From Trichormus sp. NMC-1 (GTDB lineage Bacteria; Cyanobacteriota; Cyanobacteriia; Cyanobacteriales; Nostocaceae), in contig NZ_LZQD01000003.1 of the NCBI RefSeq assembly GCF_001858025.1, forward strand, positions 100,260 to 164,259: DNA of 64,000 nucleotides. Direction: 5' to 3'. Below are positions 43,845-51,711 of this stretch, in pieces. The translations under genes and the position numbers were made by a program. Under the pieces are notes generated by a model, which was not told where the DNA came from, did not search any database, and worked only from the letters and a program-made list of their open reading frames with translations. Each line of letters begins with the position of its first letter. Position 1 is the stretch's first letter.

Positions 43845-45401
43845 ATGACTATAGAGGAATTACTAGAAAAATATGCAACGGGAGTCTTAGATTTTAGTGG
43901 CGCTGAACTAGCGGAAGTCAACTTGAGCGGCACTAAACTTAATGGTGTCAATCTCAGCCAAGCTAATCTGAGCGTAGCTAATCTCAGTGGAATAAACCTC
44001 TCCGAAGCTAATTTGAGTTATGCCAAGCTGAATGTAGCTAGGCTCAGTGGCGCAAATCTGGCTGGAGCTATTCTTAACAACTCCAGTCTCAATGTCGCTA
44101 ATTTGATTAGAGCAGATTTTAGTCGCACTCAACTGCGTCACGCTTCCTTAGTTCGTGCTGAGTTAATTCGCACTGATTTCACTCGCGCTGACATGAGTGA
44201 AGCGAACCTCAACAGTGCCGATTTACGAGAAGCTACACTGCGTCAGGCCAATCTCCGTCACGCTAACTTGAGCGAAGCCAATTTAAGAGGCTCTTGTTTG
44301 CGGGAAGCCAACTTAGAAATGGCTAATTTAAACGGTACTGATTTGACTTCTTCCGATCTCAGTGGGGCAAATTTGCGTGACAGCGAGTTGAGACAATCCC
44401 AACTTTGCATGGCAAATCTTAGTGGAGCAGACTTAAGCGGGGCAAACCTTCGTTGGGCTGATTTAAGAGGAGCAAATCTGATTTGGGCTGATTTAAGTGG
44501 AGCAAAATTGAGTGGAGCCAACTTAACTGGGGCAGATTTGAGCAATGCCAATTTAACCAATGCCAGTTTAGTCCACGCTAACTTAACTCAGACAAAATTA
44601 ATTAAAGTTGAATGGATGGGTGCTGACTTAACTGGAGCCACATTAACGGGAACAAAACTTTACGCCACTCCTCGTTTTGGTTTAAAAATAGAAGGTGTCA
44701 AATGCGACTGGGTTGATCTTTCTCCTACAGGCGATCGCACCATTATCCAAAATTTTAATGAGGAAGAAGTCCGAGACTTTTTTAATGCTACTCCGCCAAC
44801 AATTCGCATTATTGTTGACTTACCTTTAGAACACGAAGCCAACTTTGTTCTCGCTGGGACTTATTACCAAATTGCTCAAGAATATGCAGGACTGATACAA
44901 ATCCCCAGTGTAGAAAACGGAAGCCGTAGAACTATTTTTACCTTTCGAGTCAATAGCGATGAAGCTTTATTACCAACAGCTTTTATGGCTATTCTTCCCT
45001 TTAAAGATGCCGCCGCTACCCAAAAAAATATTTACACAATGGTAGAGATGATTCGTAAAGAAACGATGACTAACCAAAGTTTCAAATCACCACAACTTGT
45101 CAAAAAAATAATCTTTTTAGTTGAAGAAGCTCTGAATAAATCGAAAACAATTAAACAGACGAAAAAAAATCTAGAAGTAGCGGCGAAATTAAGATTTTTT
45201 AAAGCACCAACCCAAACAATATTAACAAATTCTAACGCTCAATCTTTAACTATTTATGATCATCCTAACTTTGGTAAACGATTGATGAATCGTCCTATGA
45301 GTAGTAGTTCTGTTGATGATATATCCCTTGAATCAGAATATATTAAGCCTTCACTCAAGATGACCTTAGATTTTGTGCAAGGATTTTATTTTATTGGCTA
45401 G
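43845..45401 (+). CDS. pentapeptide-repeat protein with C-terminal domain
   Basis: This 518-aa protein has pentapeptide repeats (A-[DN]-L-x-x) running from about residue 12 to 265, for example LSGANLRWADLRGANLIWAD, which fold as a right-handed beta-helix. A non-repeat C-terminal domain of about 240 residues starts with RIIVDLPLEHEANFVLAGTYY. ATG 43845 is preferred over the TTG at 43830. No membrane segment is evident. The function is unknown. A GTAGAGACGTT palindromic repeat starts on the stop codon. Confidence 0.85.
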   Translation: MTIEELLEKYATGVLDFSGAELAEVNLSGTKLNGVNLSQANLSVANLSGINLSEANLSYAKLNVARLSGANLAGAILNNSSLNVANLIRADFSRTQLRHASLVRAELIRTDFTRADMSEANLNSADLREATLRQANLRHANLSEANLRGSCLREANLEMANLNGTDLTSSDLSGANLRDSELRQSQLCMANLSGADLSGANLRWADLRGANLIWADLSGAKLSGANLTGADLSNANLTNASLVHANLTQTKLIKVEWMGADLTGATLTGTKLYATPRFGLKIEGVKCDWVDLSPTGDRTIIQNFNEEEVRDFFNATPPTIRIIVDLPLEHEANFVLAGTYYQIAQEYAGLIQIPSVENGSRRTIFTFRVNSDEALLPTAFMAILPFKDAAATQKNIYTMVEMIRKETMTNQSFKSPQLVKKIIFLVEEALNKSKTIKQTKKNLEVAAKLRFFKAPTQTILTNSNAQSLTIYDHPNFGKRLMNRPMSSSSVDDISLESEYIKPSLKMTLDFVQGFYFIG

Positions 45402-45429
45402 TAGAGACGTTCTACCGGAACGTCTCTAC
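45401..45429. repeat. GTAGAGACGTT palindromic repeat, near-perfect copy
   Basis: GTAGAGACGTTC and GAACGTCTCTAC surround TACCG, followed by the same ACAGGAGTAAAAC tail as the copy at 4695. It begins on the last base of the stop codon of the pentapeptide-repeat gene and may act as its terminator hairpin. Confidence 0.85.
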
Positions 45430-45619
45430 AGGAGTAAAACCCCCTTGATACCTAATTTTTGGGGGAAACTTTATAATTTCTGCAATCTGCTGTATTTGGA
45501 AAAAGAATGGAACAAATAAGCAAACAGGGAGAGATAGAGACGCACAGACCCAATGATTGATGTGTAGGATGGATTTATGAATTTAGTATCAATAATACAT
45601 ACATTTTGGGAGTCAAACA

Positions 45620-46213
45620 ATGCGCGATGGCTTTAATCGGATGATGGGTAAAACACGCTATGTCGTCTGTCGTCTATTCCTACATTTAGGCGGGGGCGAA
45701 GTAGCACCAATTTTGGGAATATTAAATCGTGCCGCACGGGAAGCTATTGATGCTGATGGCGATTTGGAAGTTTTGGGAGAAGAATTAGTCTCAATCTGCC
45801 AAAGCCTACTTCAATATGATGACTATTGGACTTCAGCCGCTAATGAAGGCGATGTATTTTGGAGTGAAGGCGAAGCGGGAGATTATGTCAATGAATTATT
45901 TACCGACTCCGCCCAAAGATATCTCAGTGAACCAGATTTTAGTACAGCTTCCCGTTTCGATGAACCTTTATCTATCCCTGTCACCGACAACGTAGTAGTC
46001 ATGCTGACAGCCGCCTATGAAGGAGAAGTACCAGAATTAGAAGCAGATCTTTCTAATATCCAGGCGCTGAAGGAAGGCTTTAAAGCTTTAATTAATTTGC
46101 ACTACAAACATAAACTCCGAGCTATCCAAGTGCATTTTTCACCAGCCCAGTTAGGTGACGAACTGACTAATGATCAGTTATTGCAGTATTTTCCGGAATT
46201 GATTCCTTTGTAA
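45620..46213 (+). CDS. DUF1517-like cyanobacterial protein
   Basis: This 197-aa soluble protein has a pattern close to DUF1517 proteins (GKTRYVVCRLFLHL, ILNRAAREAIDADGDLEVLG, QYDDYWTSAANEGDVFW, ELFTDSAQRYLSEP, VVMLTAAYEGE, VHFSPAQLGDELT). It appears widely conserved in cyanobacteria without a known role. No signal peptide is visible. It is followed after 56 bp by the lipoprotein gene on the same strand, so the two may form an operon. Confidence 0.62.
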   Translation: MRDGFNRMMGKTRYVVCRLFLHLGGGEVAPILGILNRAAREAIDADGDLEVLGEELVSICQSLLQYDDYWTSAANEGDVFWSEGEAGDYVNELFTDSAQRYLSEPDFSTASRFDEPLSIPVTDNVVVMLTAAYEGEVPELEADLSNIQALKEGFKALINLHYKHKLRAIQVHFSPAQLGDELTNDQLLQYFPELIPL

Positions 46214-46269
46214 TTTATTGGTTAGTCTATAATCACTACCCGCATCGATCACTTTAGGAAAATCACACA

Positions 46270-47136
46270 ATGATCATGACCATAGCACGTAAATTTACAG
46301 TCATTTTTCTAGCCTTGAGTTTGTGCTTGACAACTGTCGCCTGTGGTGGAAACGAAACTACATCTTCCACTAAAAATGTGAGCCAAACTGCTACCCCCAC
46401 AAAGATAAATGATGGACAGTATCCAGTACAGCAAGCCACCTACAACGATGGAAATGGGGAGTATACGCTGTTTTTACTCAATAGTCAGCCGCCCACATTT
46501 GCTACCGAAAAGTTACAAATGGCACGATTGACAGATGAAGAAATCAAAGAGGGTAAAAAAACTTACTTGAAGGTAGAAAATGGACAGCCAGCTTTATACC
46601 TAACAGAAGATTTTAAAATTGAGTACGTTCATAACGTTACTGAAACACAAACTAATCCCCAAACAGGACAAAAAGAAACAGTTGTTGTTCGTCAAGAATC
46701 TAACTTCTGGACACCTTTTGCCGCTTCTTTGGCTGGTAACGTGGCAGGTCAAGCCATTGGTAGTCTATTATTTAGACCTCAGTACTATGTACCCCCTGTT
46801 TATCAGTCAGGTGGAATTATGAGGGGCTATGGTGGATATGGTTCTAGCTATGACCAAGCAGTTTCCAGCTACCGTACTCGCTACAATGAGCCACCCGCAG
46901 CCGTGAGAAATCGCACCGCTTTCCGCACTACAGGAAACATTAGAAGACCATCTAGTCAAGTTCGCTCGACACCCCGCACAAATACAGGTAGAGCTACTGG
47001 TTCTGGTTTTGGTGGCAGTACCCTCCGTCCTTCTGGTAACTCTAGCTCTACTCGACGCAATTCTGGTAGTGGCTTTGGTAGTGGTGGACGTTCTTCAAGT
47101 CGCCGTTCTTCAGGATTTGGTAACAGAAGAAGGTAA
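46270..47136 (+). CDS. putative lipoprotein with Gly/Ser/Arg-rich C-terminus
   Basis: This 288-aa exported protein has a signal sequence ending in the lipobox TVAC-GG, with the acceptor Cys at residue 25. The N-terminal 110 residues of the mature part include YPVQQATYNDGNGEYTLFLLN and a predicted strand-rich region. A short hydrophobic stretch (FAASLAGNVAGQAIGSLLF) follows, and the last 100 residues are low in complexity (GSGFGGSTLRPSG, SSRRSSGFGNRRR). ATG 46276 is an alternative start. It is probably anchored to a membrane facing the periplasm; the function is unknown. Confidence 0.7.
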   Translation: MIMTIARKFTVIFLALSLCLTTVACGGNETTSSTKNVSQTATPTKINDGQYPVQQATYNDGNGEYTLFLLNSQPPTFATEKLQMARLTDEEIKEGKKTYLKVENGQPALYLTEDFKIEYVHNVTETQTNPQTGQKETVVVRQESNFWTPFAASLAGNVAGQAIGSLLFRPQYYVPPVYQSGGIMRGYGGYGSSYDQAVSSYRTRYNEPPAAVRNRTAFRTTGNIRRPSSQVRSTPRTNTGRATGSGFGGSTLRPSGNSSSTRRNSGSGFGSGGRSSSRRSSGFGNRRR

Positions 47137-47234
47137 TATCGTGTCCGGTTAAAGACTTATAATTAGGACTGACGCGGAGATGGTGAGACACGGGGACGCG
47201 GAGATGGGGAAGAATATTTATCTTTTTCTTCTTC

Positions 47235-47269
47235 CCTGTCACCTGTCACCTGTCACCTGTCACCTGTCA
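47235..47269. repeat. 7-bp tandem repeat (STRR), CCTGTCA x5, overlapping a stop codon
   Basis: Five perfect CCTGTCA heptamers run into the 3' end of the DAHP synthase gene. The last residues and the TGA stop (47260-47262) of that minus-strand gene lie inside the tract. Confidence 0.9.
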
Positions 47270-48324
47270 CCTGCTACTACTGCCGGTTGTTGCCAGCGCC
47301 CCATTACTTTAGCTAGAACTGCTAATTCTGGCATCAACTTATCAAAACGGTCTGGTGTTAAAGATTGGGGTCCATCTGATAAAGCTTTGGCGGGGTTGGG
47401 ATGAACTTCTATCATCAGCGAATCGGTACCAGCTGCGATCGCAGCCATCGCCATAGAAGGTACAAACTCAGACCAACCGACACCATGACTAGGATCAATC
47501 ATAATCGGTAAATGGGTCAGTTTTCGCAACACAGGCACAACTGACAAATCCAAAGTATTGCGCGTATACTGACGGTCAAAAGTTCTAATTCCCCGTTCAC
47601 ACAAAATCACATTAGGATTACCCGCAGCCAAAATATACTCAGCCGCCATTAACCAATCTTCAATCGTCGCCGCCATACCTCGTTTTAAAAGAACTGGTTT
47701 CGGTTGCGCTCCCACTTTTTTCAGCATGGAGAAATTTTGCATATTTCTCGCCCCGACTTGAATCACATCCGCAACTTCCCCTATTTTCTCCAAGTCTTCT
47801 GTATCCATGACTTCGGTAATAATGCCGAGTCCACTCACTTCCCGCGCTTTCGCCAACAATTCCAAAGCACTTTCACCATGACCTTGAAAAGCGTAAGGTG
47901 AAGTCCGGGGTTTGTATGCACCACCACGGAGAAACTTAGCCCCAGCAGCTTTTACACGCCGCGCTGTCTCGACAATCATTTCCTCATTTTCCACCGAACA
48001 AGGCCCAGCGACAACTACCAATGGATGATGTTCGCTAAACACAACAGATCCATCAGGAGTATTAACCACTACCTCAGAAGCTTGTCCGTGACGGAATTGG
48101 CGGCTAACTCGTTTGTATGGTACTTCCACCCGCAACACTTGCTCAATCCAGGGACTGGCTTCCTGAATTTGTAAGGGGTCTAAGTTAGCTGTTTCACCGA
48201 CTAGACCAATTACTACTTTATGTTGTCCAATGATTTTTTCTGGTGTTAATCCCCAGCTACTGAGTTCCTCGCTTAGACGGTCTATCTCTTCCTGTGGGGA
48301 ACCCACTTTCATCACAACAATCAT
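47260..48324 (-). CDS. aroF: 3-deoxy-7-phosphoheptulonate synthase, type I-beta
   Basis: This enzyme condenses phosphoenolpyruvate and erythrose 4-phosphate, the first step of aromatic synthesis. The 354-aa protein has an N-terminal ferredoxin-like regulatory domain (MIVVMKVGSPQEEIDRL..., about residues 1-75) followed by the KDO8P/DAHP synthase barrel. The barrel has VVAGPCSVEN, KFLRGGAYKPRTSPYAFQG, VGARNMQNF, LLKRGMAATIEDWL and DPSHGVGW. This is the type I-beta architecture of Bacillus and Thermotoga enzymes. The last residues VVAGDR are encoded by an STRR tract, so the C-terminus may vary between strains. A second, unrelated-subtype DAHP synthase is at 53724-54764. Confidence 0.92.
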   Translation of the reverse strand: MIVVMKVGSPQEEIDRLSEELSSWGLTPEKIIGQHKVVIGLVGETANLDPLQIQEASPWIEQVLRVEVPYKRVSRQFRHGQASEVVVNTPDGSVVFSEHHPLVVVAGPCSVENEEMIVETARRVKAAGAKFLRGGAYKPRTSPYAFQGHGESALELLAKAREVSGLGIITEVMDTEDLEKIGEVADVIQVGARNMQNFSMLKKVGAQPKPVLLKRGMAATIEDWLMAAEYILAAGNPNVILCERGIRTFDRQYTRNTLDLSVVPVLRKLTHLPIMIDPSHGVGWSEFVPSMAMAAIAAGTDSLMIEVHPNPAKALSDGPQSLTPDRFDKLMPELAVLAKVMGRWQQPAVVAGDR

Positions 48325-48717
48325 GTTAAAATTCCTGTTTATGTGAGTAACTTTTATTGTTTCTGATCTTAAACAGATCGTGGTGTAATAGCGATTTAAC
48401 GTGAGGTTGCAAAGAATTATTCTATTTAAGAAGCCACCTTACAGGTGTCTACCTCTGCGGTTAGCGTCCAGGAAATCTGATTCTATACAGCTTCATCTGA
48501 AAAAAGCTATCACCTTACCTAGGATTTAATACTTATTAATTAACAGATCAAATATCAAAAAAAATGTAGCGCCCAGTACTTTTTCTGAATATTGGGTATA
48601 AATAAAAAATTATAATTTTTTGAAAATTGATGTTGAAGAGATAAAATTTCAACTTCAACATTCAAGCTTAAAAATCTACCCAATATTACAGTTATGTAAA
48701 TACCTGAGCGCTAATGA
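48325..48717. other. intergenic region upstream of aroF
   Basis: This 393-bp AT-rich region lies between aroF (divergent start) and the PAM68 stop. A weak dyad (CCCAGTAC ... ATATTGGG near 48573-48596) is present. No RNA gene or ORF with coding character was recognised. Confidence 0.35.
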
Positions 48718-49224
48718 TCAGACGTTCTTGTTTCGAGTTTCGCGCCAAACTTCGGTCATCCGTCCCCAATTAATACCCAACTCACCCAATCCTAGTAAAG
48801 TTCCAGGTCTTTCTTCATCCCAAGAAGCGGAAAGAACACCATAGGTTATTCCCAGCACCCCTAAACCAAATAATCCCATGTTCACCAATAACACGGCAAT
48901 AGGAGGAAGTTGGATATCAGCAAATGTGATCAGCAGATAGCTGGCAACCAAGGTGATAATCCCCAATGCCGTGGGTATACCGCAAAAAGCGGCCACTCGG
49001 CGAATCATCCTTTGGCTAACGACTTCAGGAATCGCCATTTCTTCTTTAGTGAAGGTTTGGGGCTTTTGCAGCTGTTTACTAGATTCCTGTGACTTGACTA
49101 TGGGTTGACTGTTAGTTTTAGGGGCAGTTTTTGGAGTAGTTTTAGCGGTAGTTTTAGCGGGTTTTTGGCGCTTTTTGTTTGGCTCAAAGGGTAAACGACT
49201 GCGTTCCGATTCTTCACCAGGCAT
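48718..49224 (-). CDS. PAM68-family photosystem II assembly protein
   Basis: This 168-aa membrane protein matches the PAM68 (DUF3464) family, which assists early photosystem II assembly. The N-terminal 65 residues are charged and Lys/Pro/Thr-rich. Two membrane helices follow, separated by a short loop (AAFCGIPTALGIITLVASYLL and AVLLVNMGLFGLGVLGITYGVL). The conserved C-terminus SASWDEERPGTLLGLGE and NWGRM is intact. The gene is 12 bp downstream of rpsO on the same strand, the same linkage as rps15 and sll0933 in Synechocystis. Confidence 0.88.
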   Translation of the reverse strand: MPGEESERSRLPFEPNKKRQKPAKTTAKTTPKTAPKTNSQPIVKSQESSKQLQKPQTFTKEEMAIPEVVSQRMIRRVAAFCGIPTALGIITLVASYLLITFADIQLPPIAVLLVNMGLFGLGVLGITYGVLSASWDEERPGTLLGLGELGINWGRMTEVWRETRNKNV

Positions 49225-49236
49225 AAGCGGTAGTTC

Positions 49237-49506
49237 CTAACCACGAATACCGAGGCGACCAATCAATGCTTGATACTTTTCGCGGCTGTCCTTCTGGATA
49301 TAAGATAGAAGGCGCTTACGCTGACCAATCATCTTTAATAAACCCCGACGGGAAGAATGGTCTTTTTTATTAGCTTGGAGGTGTTCACTGAGGCGGTTAA
49401 TGCGGTCAGTTAACATAGCGATTTGGACATCGGCTGAACCAGTATCGGTTTCGTGAACTTGGAAGCCAGAAATTAGTTCTTGTTTGCGCTGTTGCGTCAG
49501 AGCCAT
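49237..49506 (-). CDS. rpsO: 30S ribosomal protein S15
   Basis: This 89-aa ribosomal protein binds the central domain of 16S rRNA. It is recognised from [43 protein letters not shown] and the end [12 protein letters not shown]. The length is exact for the family. PAM68 follows after 12 bp, so the two are probably cotranscribed. The leader (49507-49560) may hold the S15 autoregulatory site known in other bacteria, but no such structure is obvious. Confidence 0.97.
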   Translation of the reverse strand: MALTQQRKQELISGFQVHETDTGSADVQIAMLTDRINRLSEHLQANKKDHSSRRGLLKMIGQRKRLLSYIQKDSREKYQALIGRLGIRG

Positions 49507-49638
49507 GATTAATTCAATTTCTATTTTTTCTAATGTCTTCAGCAGTCTCCCATGATATCACAACCTCTAAGCTGTGCGGCGAATTAGCATTGTCGCCTTG
49601 TCAACGAAGAGGCAGGAGGGTCGTTTTGATTGCAGAAC

Positions 49639-49667
49639 TTGGATAATTTATTTTTTGGAGTTCCCTA
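49639..49667. repeat. single end of the AGGGAACTCCAAA element family
   Basis: TTGGATAATTTATTTTTTGG followed by AGTTCCCTA matches the right end of the element at 62806-62954 (GGGTAATTTATTTTTTGGTG then TTCCCTA). No opposite end was found nearby, so it is a solo or degraded copy. Confidence 0.5.
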
Positions 49668-49711
49668 AACAGATAATTTGTGATCTACGAAAACTATAAT
49701 TTCCTGAAAAG

Positions 49712-50566
49712 TTAGCTGCCGGTTGTAGCCACTGGTACAGGCAAATTTGCCGCCGAGGGATTATCTATGATAGGTTGACGTGTTTTTAGGTCAAATTTGT
49801 ATCCATGTGGCAAAATATGTAGCTTCGCGCCGACAATTGCCAAAGGCTCATCCTTCAAAATTTGATCCAGATTATTATATGTAGCCTCTGATTCATCTAC
49901 AATCGTGACTGCACCTGCGCCAATAACTTCAATCTGGCTATCAGTTACTACCATAGCTGTATTTTCATCAATGCCAAATCCCAAGGCCACAGGCTGTTGC
50001 ACTAAAGCAGAAATTAAGCGTCCTAAGCGTCCGCGCTGAGAAAAATGCTGATCAATCACTACGCCAGGTAAAAAACCAAGACCAGGCCCCATTTCCACCA
50101 CTTCAATCCGGGCATTAGTCTGGGAATCACCTTCGACTATCATTTGATCTGGCATGACAGCAGCACCTGCACTGGTTCCGCCTATGACTATGCCTTCAGA
50201 GTAACGTTTGTGAATCGCTGCATCAATTTCTGTGTCTTTGAGAATACTGGTGATGCGAGCTTGATCTCCGCCTGTAAAAAATACACCTGTGGCCTTATTA
50301 ATCGCTTCTAATGCTGTAGATGAAGATGCATCCTCACGAGTTTCTGTATCAATAATGCGAACCTGTTCGGCTCCGAGACGCTCAAAAACTCTAATATAAT
50401 TTTCTCCGGCTTCTCGTGGTAGTTCTGTTGCTGCCGTCATAATTACTATGTGTGCCTTTGTCCCACCAGAACGGCGCACAAACTCACGCAAGATTGGGGT
50501 ATCTCCATCTTTTTCTTCGGCTCCGCCAATAATTACTAGCTGCCTTTTGCTATGAATGTCAGTCAT
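49712..50566 (-). CDS. cphB: cyanophycinase
   Basis: This S51-family serine exopeptidase cleaves cyanophycin (multi-L-arginyl-poly-Asp) into beta-Asp-Arg dipeptides, in the cytoplasm. The 284-aa protein starts with LVIIGGAEEKDGD. The catalytic Ser132 lies in the nucleophile elbow GGTSAGAA. FFTGGDQARI, DQHFSQRGRLGRL and ALGFGIDENTAMVV are also typical. It is divergent from a CphA2-type synthetase and separated from it by one small ORF, forming a possible dipeptide recycling cluster. Confidence 0.93.
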   Translation of the reverse strand: MTDIHSKRQLVIIGGAEEKDGDTPILREFVRRSGGTKAHIVIMTAATELPREAGENYIRVFERLGAEQVRIIDTETREDASSSTALEAINKATGVFFTGGDQARITSILKDTEIDAAIHKRYSEGIVIGGTSAGAAVMPDQMIVEGDSQTNARIEVVEMGPGLGFLPGVVIDQHFSQRGRLGRLISALVQQPVALGFGIDENTAMVVTDSQIEVIGAGAVTIVDESEATYNNLDQILKDEPLAIVGAKLHILPHGYKFDLKTRQPIIDNPSAANLPVPVATTGS

Positions 50567-51037
50567 GATGGCTCCTAGTTTTTGTTATTTATTTTCACTA
50601 AAACATGACATTACAAGTAAGAAATCATCCATTTGATAGATTGCAAAGCCGTAAGAATGTATTTAGTTGTTAGTCAGAACCGTTAATAAATCAATAGCAA
50701 TTTTCCGTTCTGCAAAATGGTTGGTGGATTCTATTATTTCTATGCCAGATGAGTTCTCAATTTTTAATTCAATTTAATTAAAATTGTAAGTAAGTAGACA
50801 GAATTAAATGTCAGATAAAATTTTTGTCGTAGTGAGTGATTTATCTCTCTATTGCTAGGTTTGATAGGGCTAAAGCCCTTACTACTAACTTTTTTTCAGT
50901 CTTACTACTTAGCTTTGACAATTTGACTGGCAAGTTTTCATTTGTCACGCCTGCAAATTGCATCATCATTTTAGGCAAAACCTGCAAATCTCCTTCCTTG
51001 CTCCATCAATGTGCAAACTATAATCACAACAGCTTAT
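50567..51037. other. intergenic region upstream of cphB
   Basis: This 471-bp region probably carries the cphB promoter. The AGGGCT-AA-AGCCCT palindrome at about 50866-50880 is a common small cyanobacterial repeat. No gene was supported. Confidence 0.35.
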
Positions 51038-51238
51038 TCAACCTCGACTCCTATACAGTAAGTCAATTAAGAAAAGACGTGCTTGTGCAAGTGAGATATG
51101 CCTGGGTTTGCCTTGGTAGACAATTTGGTACTCGTCCAGATCCGGTCCATCTCCATATCCTGAAATCAACTTGTTGTGAAATGCTTCCTCTGCAAGTTGC
51201 CGAACTTCATCTCTCAGACTAGCTTGTGTGTTATTCAT
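51038..51238 (-). CDS. small hypothetical protein in the cyanophycin cluster
   Basis: This 66-residue soluble acidic-basic protein starts at ATG 51238 (MNNTQASL). The frame extends to 51259, but the extra residues are not convincing. It shows blocks EVRQLAEEAFHNKLISGYGD and YQGKPRHISLAQARLFLIDLL. It resembles small conserved cyanobacterial ORFs, and no function is known. It lies between cphB and the CphA2-type gene and is transcribed toward cphB, so it could be cotranscribed with cphB. Confidence 0.5.
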   Translation of the reverse strand: MNNTQASLRDEVRQLAEEAFHNKLISGYGDGPDLDEYQIVYQGKPRHISLAQARLFLIDLLYRSRG

Positions 51239-51711
51239 GCTTGACTTTACCCTGAACACCCTTTTAGAGTTATATATATTTGGCGAACATATTGCACCTT
51301 TCCTAGGTTAGATTTTTTATTCATTTTATCCAAAACAAAAGACGTTGAAGGCGAATTAGTAATTCAGTCAAAGTTATGTCCTGAGATAGGAGCAATTTTT
51401 AGATCATTGGGATATGCTGAGTTATTGCAATTCGGACTTAATACTTAATCAGTTTGGCTAAACATAAGTAGCCATCATGAACTGCGTACACCAGGACACA
51501 TGAAAAACTTCTTATTCCCCTCATCGCTTGCGGGGAGGGGTTAGGGGTGGGGTCTTATTTTCAAGTCAGTTAGTCCAAATTATTTACCGTTTCACTTTAA
51601 GTTTTATACAAATAGACAGACGCTCTGAGGCGGAGATTTATTTGTAGCTTTAATGAAGTGAATTGATATCAGAAATCAGATTCAGGGTATTTAGCCAAAG
51701 GTTAATAATCA
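51239..51711. other. intergenic region upstream of the cyanophycin synthetase gene
   Basis: This region carries the promoter side of the cyanophycin synthetase gene. At 51517-51556 it holds the CCCCTCATCGCTTGCGGGG block, in reverse orientation to 37275-37313 and 60672-60715. No additional gene was seen. Confidence 0.4.

Noticed and set aside
44258-44560. 100-codon ORF on the minus strand
   Set aside because: It mirrors the pentapeptide-repeat gene and its repetitive translation is a shadow of the 15-bp repeat.
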